From positions 1-64,000 of the forward strand of contig CAMDVD010000006.1 in NCBI GenBank assembly GCA_945878115.1: a stretch of DNA of 64,000 bases. The letters run 5' to 3'. Shown here in pieces: positions 35,949 to 42,695 of the stretch; positions within the stretch are counted from its first letter, which is position 1; each line of letters begins with the position of its first letter. The stretch comes from Chitinophaga pinensis. GTDB lineage: Bacteria > Bacteroidota > Bacteroidia > Chitinophagales > Chitinophagaceae. Below the pieces are notes generated by a model, which searched no databases, had not been told where the DNA came from, and worked only from the letters and a program-made list of their open reading frames with translations. The position numbers and the translations under genes are program-made.

Positions 35949-37277
35949 ATGCAATTTAAAAGGGACATTTTACCAGAGTTAATTAAATGGAAGAATTCAA
36001 AAGATCGAAAGCCATTATTACTTAAAGGTGCAAGACAGGTTGGAAAAACTTCCTTATTGAAGGAGTTTGGTAAAGACGCTTTTAAAGAAGTTGCTTATTT
36101 TAATTTCGAAGAAAATCCAGGTCTCAAACAATTTTTTGAAAATACCAAAGATGTAAAACGAATCATAAATAATTTATCGCTGGTGCATGGCAGTAGTATT
36201 CAAGCCCAAGACACTTTAATTATTTTTGATGAAATTCAAGAATGTAATCTAGCCCTCAACACTTTAAAATACTTTTGTGAAAATGCACCCGAATATGCGA
36301 TTGCAAGTGCAGGTTCATTATTGGGGATTACACTCGGAAAAGAAGCATCGTTTCCTGTTGGTAAGGTTGATTTTATCGACATTTATCCATTGACGTTTAT
36401 TGAATTTCTGAATGGTTTCGAACCTAAGCTCGCAGAATATATGATGCATGCAAGCCATACTGAACCCATTCCAGATATCTTCTTTCATTCTCTTCTTGAA
36501 AAATTTAAAATGTATTTTATTTCAGGAGGAATGCCCGAGGCTGCGAGAAAACTAGTTGCGGAGAAAAGTGTTACATCCACACAACATATTTTGAAAACCA
36601 TATTGACTGGTTATGCATTAGACTTTTCAATACATGCACCTTCAAAAGATATTGCTCGAATTGGATATGTCTGGAATTCTATACCTTCTCATTTGGCTCG
36701 AGAAAATAAAAAATTTCTATATCAAACAGTGAAGCCAGGCGCCAAATCAAGAGAATATGAAGATGCTTTGCTATGGCTTATTCAAGCGGGTTTGATTTAT
36801 AAAGTTAGTCGATGTGCTAAACCCAACTTACCCTTATCTGCTTATGATGACTTATCTGCTTTTAAATTATATTTATTTGATATTGGATTGTTGCGCAATT
36901 TGGCTCAATTAGATCATGAAGTCATTAGCAATGGTAATACATTATTTACAGAGTTTAAAGGTTCACTTAGTGAAAATTATATTCTGCAAAGTTTAATTTC
37001 TCAATTTGATAGTATACCCCGATACTGGACATCAGAAGGGAAGGCAGAAATAGATTTTATTCTTCAATATAAAAATATAATTATTCCGATTGAGGTAAAA
37101 TCAGATGAAAATATACGAAGCAAGAGCATGACTTTTTATCATCAAAAATATGACCCTAGCATTCGAATTCGGTTTTCATTACGGAACTTTTCATTCAAAG
37201 AAGGCTTGCTCAATATTCCTTTGTTTATGGCAGATCAAACAAAGAGGATATTGGAAAATGTATTAACAGAAATTTGA
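35949..37277 (+). CDS. AAA / DUF4143 ATPase
   Basis: 442 residues. N-terminal AAA ATPase with Walker A LLKGARQVGKTS near residue 28, Walker B LIIFDEIQEC, and a sensor region EYAIASAGSLLG. The C-terminal half is DUF4143: GALLWLIQAGL-like segment (DALLWLIQAGLIYKVSRC), then LYLFDIGLLRNLA and the nuclease-like YWTSEGKAEIDFILQYKN with a following PIEVKSDEN. It differs enough from the ATPase at 24991 to be a separate subfamily. Their function is not established; fast turnover and repeat-flanked settings suggest selfish or defence-associated roles, but that is speculation. Three 32-bp repeats end at its start codon, hinting at autoregulation. Confidence 0.88.
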   Translation: MQFKRDILPELIKWKNSKDRKPLLLKGARQVGKTSLLKEFGKDAFKEVAYFNFEENPGLKQFFENTKDVKRIINNLSLVHGSSIQAQDTLIIFDEIQECNLALNTLKYFCENAPEYAIASAGSLLGITLGKEASFPVGKVDFIDIYPLTFIEFLNGFEPKLAEYMMHASHTEPIPDIFFHSLLEKFKMYFISGGMPEAARKLVAEKSVTSTQHILKTILTGYALDFSIHAPSKDIARIGYVWNSIPSHLARENKKFLYQTVKPGAKSREYEDALLWLIQAGLIYKVSRCAKPNLPLSAYDDLSAFKLYLFDIGLLRNLAQLDHEVISNGNTLFTEFKGSLSENYILQSLISQFDSIPRYWTSEGKAEIDFILQYKNIIIPIEVKSDENIRSKSMTFYHQKYDPSIRIRFSLRNFSFKEGLLNIPLFMADQTKRILENVLTEI

Positions 37278-37316
37278 ACGAAAACAAAAAAGTTGTACCC
37301 GTAATTTCCTTTGTAA

Positions 37317-38663
37317 CTACTCTCTATCAAACTTTAATCGAAGTCCCGATTCATCGCTACAAATTTGTCCATCATGGTATACCCTATTTCCATTCACAAA
37401 AGTACTGTTGATGGAAGAATGAAAAGTGTGTCCTTCAAATGGACTCCAAGCACATTTATATAAAATATTTTCTTTGTTTACGGTATAGGATTTTTTCATA
37501 TCAATCAGCACACAATCAGCATAATAACCTTCGCGAATATAACCTCGTTCAGCAACTTGAAAACATTCGGCCGGTGCGTGACAAGCTTTCTCTACTATTT
37601 TCTCCAAACTAATTCTTCCTTCGGCATACGCTTCTAATAAAATCAATAAGCTATGTTGCACCAAAGGCACGCCAGCTGGAGCTTCTAGATAAAGCTTTTG
37701 CTTTTCTTCCCAAGTATGTGGCGCATGATCTGTGGCAATAATATCCAAACGATCATCTAATAAAGCTTTCCATAAAGCTTCCTTATTTTCCTTTTCTTTT
37801 ATGGCAGGATTGCATTTGATCAAATTACCATATTGCGCATAATCATCTGCTGTAAAATGCAAATGATGTACACAAACTTCCGCTGTTATTCTCTTTTCTT
37901 TTAAGGGAAATAAATTGGTAAACAATTGCAACTCTTTTTCTGTACTGATGTGCAAAATATGTAATCGAGTATTGTGTTTTTTTGCCAATTGAATTGCAGA
38001 AATGGAAGACTCATAACAGGCTTCTACATCACGTAGGATCGGATGAAATCGAGCATGATTTATATCTATATTTTGTGCTTTTAATCGTTCTAAATTTTCG
38101 CGTATGATGCCTTCTTTTTCACAATGGGTAGCAATCAATACTTCACTTTCTGCAAAGATGGTTTCGAGCGTAATAATATTATCCACCAACATATTACCCG
38201 TACTAGAACCCATGAATATTTTTAAGCCACAAATCTCTTTTTTGTGTTTATTTATTTGCAAAGCATCTTGGATATTATCGTTTGAAACCCCTAAAAAAAA
38301 CGAATGATTCGCCAAAGAACCATGCGCTGCAATGGCAAATTTTTCTTCGAGCAATTGCAAATTCAACGTTGGTGGAATCACATTTGGCATTTCCATGAAA
38401 CTGGTTACACCGCCTGCTACCGCTGCACGTGCTTCAGAAGCAATAGTTGCCTTATGGGTTAATCCTGGTTCTCTAAAATGCACTTGATCATCAATCAAAC
38501 CGGGTATCAAATGCAGTCCTTCTCCATCGATTTCGATAAAGCCGCCCGCTGGATTAATAGAGGCATCTATCTTTTCAAAGCGACCATTTTTTATCCAAAC
38601 ATCTTGTTGTTTGATATTGCCTTCATTGACAACTTGTACATTCTTTATTAGGTAATTTTTCAT
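37317..38663 (-). CDS. pyrC: Dihydroorotase
   Basis: 448 residues from the ATG at 38663. It cyclises carbamoyl aspartate to dihydroorotate in pyrimidine synthesis. An amidohydrolase with GLIDDQVHFREPGLTHK, GGVTSFMEMPN, the late metal-site IATDHAPHT and CVLIDMKKSY. The usual HxH metal motif reads QVH, with Gln in place of the first His; Bacteroidota members share this, so it is probably a normal variant and not decay. A -7 element at 38679-38686 overlaps a possible upstream TTG start at 38681 and therefore supports the ATG. The gene is convergent with the ATPase gene and divergent from the Wzi-like gene. Confidence 0.9.
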   Translation of the reverse strand: MKNYLIKNVQVVNEGNIKQQDVWIKNGRFEKIDASINPAGGFIEIDGEGLHLIPGLIDDQVHFREPGLTHKATIASEARAAVAGGVTSFMEMPNVIPPTLNLQLLEEKFAIAAHGSLANHSFFLGVSNDNIQDALQINKHKKEICGLKIFMGSSTGNMLVDNIITLETIFAESEVLIATHCEKEGIIRENLERLKAQNIDINHARFHPILRDVEACYESSISAIQLAKKHNTRLHILHISTEKELQLFTNLFPLKEKRITAEVCVHHLHFTADDYAQYGNLIKCNPAIKEKENKEALWKALLDDRLDIIATDHAPHTWEEKQKLYLEAPAGVPLVQHSLLILLEAYAEGRISLEKIVEKACHAPAECFQVAERGYIREGYYADCVLIDMKKSYTVNKENILYKCAWSPFEGHTFHSSINSTFVNGNRVYHDGQICSDESGLRLKFDRE

Positions 38664-38678
38664 AGCTTGATTCTTTTG

Positions 38679-38686
38679 CAAATGTA
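38679..38686 (-). promoter_or_regulatory. -7 promoter element for dihydroorotase (TACATTTG)
   Basis: Exact match on the minus strand, 15 nt before the ATG at 38663. Confidence 0.5.
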
Positions 38687-38727
38687 ATTTGAATTAAATT
38701 TACGACTTATAAAAATAAGTAAACAAC

Positions 38728-40422
38728 ATGAAAAAAATATTTCTGCTTGTAGCCCTTTCGATTGCTGCTATTAATTCTCATGCACAATCTGGTTTTATGA
38801 AAAGGAATGCAGATGATGCTTTTCTTATTGACAGATTAGACGTGCTTAGTGGTCGACTTTCCGATTCTTTATATACAACCTTACAAGGAATGCCTCGGAA
38901 AGATGTGGTACAGTTTGTAGAAAAATATTTAAGTGCACATGAGTATTCTTTAACCGAAAATGAAAAGTACGATTTGAAACTTATCCTGTCCAAAAATGGA
39001 GAATGGACTATTAGTGGAGAAGGTGCTATTAACGCTAAAAAGCCCATCCGAGGTCAATTGTATGAAAAGAAACCAGACATGCTTAATATCCATAAAGATG
39101 AGTTTGACCTTATTATTAATCCAATTATTTATTATCAACAAACAGCAGAGAAGGGGAATTTAAAAGAAATATTATTTGTGAATACGAAAGGTATAGAAGT
39201 GCGTGGAAATATTGGAAAACGAATTGGTTTTTATTCTACCTTCACGGATAATCAAGAACGTGGACCTTTGAATCACCAGAATTATGTAGCACATTATAGT
39301 GCAGTTCCAGGTGGACCAACGTATTACAAAGATTTTAAAATTGGCAAACCAGGTATTGCGCAAGATTATTTAAACGCAACTGGTTATGTAGATTTGAATG
39401 TATACAAAAATAAAATCACAGCCGCTTATGGTCAAGATCATTTTCAAATTGGTGATGGCTATCGAAGTTTATTCTTAAGTGATTTTGGCAGCAATTATAC
39501 CTTTTTCAAATTGAATACTAGGTTTTGGAAATTCAATTACCAAAATTTATACATGGAACTTACGCCACAATTTAAACGTGGTGGAGACAAATTATTAAGT
39601 AAGAAATATGCGACTATGCATCACTTGAGTATCAATGTGACTAAAAAATTAAATGTTGGTGTTTTTGAAAGCATCACCTTTGGTCGACAAAATTTTTATG
39701 ATTTCTCCTACATTAATCCTGTTATTTTCTTGCGTAGTATGGAGCAAAAAAATGGTAGTCCTGACAATGCCATGTTGGGTTTAAATTTTAAAGCAAGCAC
39801 CCCTTTTCATTCTGTAGTTTACGGACAAGTAATATTAGACGAATTTAAACTAGCAGAAATAAAAGCACGCAATGGTTGGTGGGGAAATAAGTACGGTATT
39901 CAATTAGGATGTAAGATTGCGGATCCATTCCGTATTAAAAATTTATTGGTGCAAGGAGAGATCAATATGGTAAGACCATTCACGTATACCTTCCGTGATT
40001 CGGTTGCCAATTACACGCATTATAATCAAGTGCTTGCTCATCCTTATGAAGCTAATTTTATTGAAGCGAACTTCATTGTGAGTTACAAACCATTCAAGAA
40101 AACATATATCACTTTCAAAACCTTCTATAATCGCCATGGTAGAGATTCGGTAAATGCACCAAAAACCTACGGCGGTAATATTTTCACTTCGTATTCTAAT
40201 CTAAAATCGAAATATGGCAATAGCCTATTACAAGGTTATGTTTCGAAGGTTATGTATGGCAATTTAAATTTGTCTTACGAACTAAGAAATAGTTTATTCT
40301 TAGATTTTGGATTGACCTATAGATCGGAAAGTTCGACAACCAAATCGAATCCTACTTTCAACAGTACACAAGTGTATACAGGTCTTCGTTTGAATGCGCT
40401 TCGTAGACAATATGATTATTAG
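38728..40422 (+). CDS. Outer-membrane barrel, Wzi/capsule-assembly-like
   Basis: 564 residues. Signal peptide at residues 1-19 (ending NSHAQ). Residues 20-110 include a helical segment (DDAFLIDRLDVLSGRL) and then the protein continues as a long series of amphipathic strands to the final LRLNALRRQYDY. Strand hallmarks include KGIEVRGNIGKRIGFYSTF, AAYGQDHFQIGDGYRSLFL and YQNLYMELTPQF. The layout, with the long N-terminal helix and about 18 strands, resembles the Wzi capsule-assembly barrel family. I hold that assignment only moderately since I cannot compare profiles. No capsule genes are adjacent. It is followed by repeat copy D. Confidence 0.6.
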   Translation: MKKIFLLVALSIAAINSHAQSGFMKRNADDAFLIDRLDVLSGRLSDSLYTTLQGMPRKDVVQFVEKYLSAHEYSLTENEKYDLKLILSKNGEWTISGEGAINAKKPIRGQLYEKKPDMLNIHKDEFDLIINPIIYYQQTAEKGNLKEILFVNTKGIEVRGNIGKRIGFYSTFTDNQERGPLNHQNYVAHYSAVPGGPTYYKDFKIGKPGIAQDYLNATGYVDLNVYKNKITAAYGQDHFQIGDGYRSLFLSDFGSNYTFFKLNTRFWKFNYQNLYMELTPQFKRGGDKLLSKKYATMHHLSINVTKKLNVGVFESITFGRQNFYDFSYINPVIFLRSMEQKNGSPDNAMLGLNFKASTPFHSVVYGQVILDEFKLAEIKARNGWWGNKYGIQLGCKIADPFRIKNLLVQGEINMVRPFTYTFRDSVANYTHYNQVLAHPYEANFIEANFIVSYKPFKKTYITFKTFYNRHGRDSVNAPKTYGGNIFTSYSNLKSKYGNSLLQGYVSKVMYGNLNLSYELRNSLFLDFGLTYRSESSTTKSNPTFNSTQVYTGLRLNALRRQYDY

Positions 40423-40481
40423 GGAGGGAATAAAAAATAAATACAAAACACTTAGTTAGAAAAAGATTTGTTAGGTGGATG

Positions 40482-40563
40482 TATTGCGGCAACGATTGCA
40501 GTGGAAATCCTTTTTGCTGGCTTTGCAGCAAAAAGATTGGAACGTAAAGCGTGCCTGCCGCCC
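40482..40563 (+). repeat. Structured intergenic repeat, copy D (82 bp)
   Basis: Begins TATTGCGGCAACGATTG and ends CCTGCCGCCC. Inner hairpin CTTTTTGCTG/CAGCAAAAAG is perfect around a GCTTTG loop. Lies between convergent genes and directly abuts an AT-rich hairpin. Confidence 0.8.
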
Positions 40564-40604
40564 TACTGTAGCATTAATTTTTTTTCAAAAAATACGCTAC
40601 AGTA
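40564..40604. repeat. AT-rich hairpin repeat abutting copy D
   Basis: TACTGTAGC (40564-40572) pairs perfectly with GCTACAGTA (40596-40604); inside are T and A runs. A degenerate second copy follows at 40606-40648 (TACAATGTAAC ... TACATTTCGGTA). Confidence 0.6.
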
Positions 40605-40690
40605 TTACAATGTAACATTCATTTTTTTTCAAAAAATACATTTCGGTAGAACGCTCATTCTATTATACTATTATCAAAATAAACTGCTTA

Positions 40691-41020
40691 TTACTGTACT
40701 TGCTCTGTGAGCTCCGCCATATTTATTCCTGAATGACTTTCATCATAAACGCATTCCCCATTTTTAATTAATAGCAATTGAGGCGATTCATGATGTACCT
40801 GAAAACGTTCGGCAATCAAATGAGAAATGTTTCGGAATTTTAATAAATCCAAATAATAAAAATCTACAGAATCTGGTGCTGGCCCACGTTCCATACGTGC
40901 AAGCGCAACACTACTAATTGAACAGCGTGTACTGTGTTTGAAAATAACGATAGGCTTTGTGTGACTAGCAAGGGTTATATCATCCAATTGCTTTTCTTCC
41001 ACCAAGGGCAACCAAGTCAT
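40691..41020 (-). CDS. ytxJ: YtxJ-like bacillithiol-system protein
   Basis: 109 residues, the usual length. A monothiol bacilliredoxin-like protein with a thioredoxin fold. The single conserved cysteine lies in IVIFKHSTRCSISSVAL (about residue 33), the family signature, and the fold continues with PDSVDFYYLDLLKF and ESPQLLLIKNGEC. Family members are thought to act in de-bacillithiolation or related redox repair in organisms that make bacillithiol. The gene is preceded, 12 bases away, by a 42-residue lipoprotein; both probably share the promoter at 41193-41200. No bacillithiol synthesis gene is in the window, so production of the thiol is inferred from this gene only. Confidence 0.87.
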   Translation of the reverse strand: MTWLPLVEEKQLDDITLASHTKPIVIFKHSTRCSISSVALARMERGPAPDSVDFYYLDLLKFRNISHLIAERFQVHHESPQLLLIKNGECVYDESHSGINMAELTEQVQ

Positions 41021-41032
41021 ATTGGTTTTTAA

Positions 41033-41161
41033 TTAAAGGCCCAAAAGCTTTTGAATAGAAATATGTTGCGGACAACCATACTTTTTCTTGGTAGCGCAGG
41101 AAGAGAAAACGGTTGCGCAAATAACTGCCACTAGGAATATTTTATAAGTTGTTCTTTTCAT
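41033..41161 (-). CDS. Small lipoprotein (42 residues)
   Basis: A short gene, easily missed. It begins with MKRTTYKIFLVAVICATVF, a good signal peptide, followed by the lipobox FSSC with Cys22, then ATKKKYGCPQHISIQKLLGL. Small Bacteroidota lipoproteins with a KKYGCP-type tail after the anchor are familiar to me as unnamed proteins. The predicted mature peptide is only 21 residues, with one further cysteine (Cys30) that could be redox-active or bind metal. It is 12 bases upstream of ytxJ on the same strand and has an exact -7 element 31 bases before its ATG, so transcription is plausible. Function unknown. Confidence 0.72.
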   Translation of the reverse strand: MKRTTYKIFLVAVICATVFSSCATKKKYGCPQHISIQKLLGL

Positions 41162-41184
41162 TCTTTTAATTATTTATTAGATTA

Positions 41185-41192
41185 TACCTTTG
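41185..41192 (+). promoter_or_regulatory. -7 element for saccharopine dehydrogenase-like gene (TACCTTTG)
   Basis: Exact TAnnTTTG, 33 nt before the ATG at 41226. It directly abuts the divergent element at 41193. Confidence 0.55.
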
Positions 41193-41200
41193 CAAATGTA
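41193..41200 (-). promoter_or_regulatory. -7 element for small lipoprotein/ytxJ (TACATTTG)
   Basis: Exact minus-strand consensus, 31 nt before the lipoprotein ATG. With 41185-41192 it forms the near-palindrome TACCTTTGCAAATGTA. Confidence 0.55.
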
Positions 41201-41225
41201 CATTTTTTAATAAAAAAAACTATTA

Positions 41226-42548
41226 ATGACCAATATATTAGTTTTCGGGGCTGGCAAATCATCCGCATATCTGATCAAGTATTTGTTAGAACACGCCACA
41301 AAATATTTTTGGCAAGTAACTGTGGCGGATGCAGATATTAATTTAGCATTGAAACGTGTGGGTGATCATAATTTTGGAACAGCATGTCAACTCAATATTC
41401 ACGAAGATGCCATTAGACGAAGAATGATTGGCAATGCAAATATTGTCATTTCTTTATTACCACCCGACTTGCATATAGTCGTTGCAAAGGATTGTATTTT
41501 ACTCAAGAAACATTTAATCACTGCTTCTTATGTTTCGCCCGAAATAAGAGCACTACACGAAGAGGCAAGAGATGCCGGACTGATTTTCATGAATGAAATA
41601 GGTTTGGATCCTGGCATAGATCATATGAGTGCCATGAAAATAATTGATGAAGTAGAAAGATTAGGTGGCGATATCTATTCCTTTAAATCTTATTGTGGTG
41701 GATTGGTTGCTCCAGCCTGTGATACAAATCCTTGGCATTATAAAATATCTTGGAACCCTAGAAATATTGTGCTTGCTGGCAAATCAGGTGCGCACTTTCT
41801 TCGGGATGGTATTGAAAAAACAATTGACTATTCTGCCTTATTCCATGAAATAGAAAAAGTAAAAGTTCCCGATTTTGGTTTTTTATCTGCTTATGCAAAT
41901 CGTGATAGTTTGGGCTATCAAAATTTATATGGATTGCAACATGTGAAAACCATGCTGCGAGCCACCTTTAGACATGAAGCTTTTTGTATTGGATGGGATA
42001 GTATTGTGCATCTTGGATTAACCAATGAAACTGACCAGCACCAAGCTTATGTGATGACGTATAAAGATTGGTTCATGGCGGTGACTGCAAACATTAAAGG
42101 TTCAACACCGAAGGAACGTATAGAGCATGTTTCTAAAAATGCTAAACAATCTTTGGAGTTATTAGAATGGTTAGGCATTTATGAGAATGAAAAAATCAAT
42201 CTGCCTTCGCCATCGTCTAGCGCCGATATTTTGTTGAAACGTATCGACGAAAAGTGGGCAATGTTACCAACTGATAGAGATATGATAGTGATGCACCATG
42301 AGTTTGAATACGGTCGTAAAAATATTGATGCAAAATTGTCGAGCACGCTTATTGTAGAAGGTGAAGACAAAACCTATACCGCCATGGCAAAGACGGTTGG
42401 TTTACCGATGGCAATTTTTGCAAAAAATTTATTGACTGGCAAAGTCAAAAATCAATATGGCGTCATGATTCCCATCTCTAAAAATATTTACAAGCCTATT
42501 CTGAAGGAACTGAGCACTTATGGTATTGAGTTTACGGAATTGGTGTAG
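41226..42548 (+). CDS. Saccharopine dehydrogenase-like enzyme
   Basis: 440 residues. N-terminal Rossmann domain starts NILVFGAGKSSAYLIKYLL; further motifs are VISLLPPDLHIVVAKDC, LITASYVSPEIR and NEIGLDPGIDHMSAM. The substrate domain contains SYCGGLVAPACDTNPWHYKISWNP, and the C-terminus returns to a Rossmann-linked helix (KNQYGVMIPIS). This matches LYS9-type saccharopine dehydrogenases that form or cleave saccharopine in lysine metabolism. Which direction operates is unclear: a lysine-ketoglutarate reductase partner is not in the window. The protein lacks a signal peptide. Its promoter element is back-to-back with that of the divergent ytxJ unit, which may couple their expression. Confidence 0.85.
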   Translation: MTNILVFGAGKSSAYLIKYLLEHATKYFWQVTVADADINLALKRVGDHNFGTACQLNIHEDAIRRRMIGNANIVISLLPPDLHIVVAKDCILLKKHLITASYVSPEIRALHEEARDAGLIFMNEIGLDPGIDHMSAMKIIDEVERLGGDIYSFKSYCGGLVAPACDTNPWHYKISWNPRNIVLAGKSGAHFLRDGIEKTIDYSALFHEIEKVKVPDFGFLSAYANRDSLGYQNLYGLQHVKTMLRATFRHEAFCIGWDSIVHLGLTNETDQHQAYVMTYKDWFMAVTANIKGSTPKERIEHVSKNAKQSLELLEWLGIYENEKINLPSPSSSADILLKRIDEKWAMLPTDRDMIVMHHEFEYGRKNIDAKLSSTLIVEGEDKTYTAMAKTVGLPMAIFAKNLLTGKVKNQYGVMIPISKNIYKPILKELSTYGIEFTELV

Positions 42549-42649
42549 GGGGATTGATAAGCATTCGATTGGAGAATTGGTTAGTTGATGAATAAAATTG
42601 AGACTGTAGTTTGAAGATTGGCAACAATCATTTGTTATTTGCACTAAGG

Positions 42650-42657
42650 TAGATTTG
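42650..42657 (+). promoter_or_regulatory. -7 promoter element (TAGATTTG)
   Basis: Exact TAnnTTTG, 38 nt before the ATG at 42696. A TTTG at 42631-42634 is a possible -33 element at short spacing. Confidence 0.45.
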
Positions 42658-42695
42658 TAAGAAAAGTAATTATTTAATTTCGAAAAAGAATCAAC

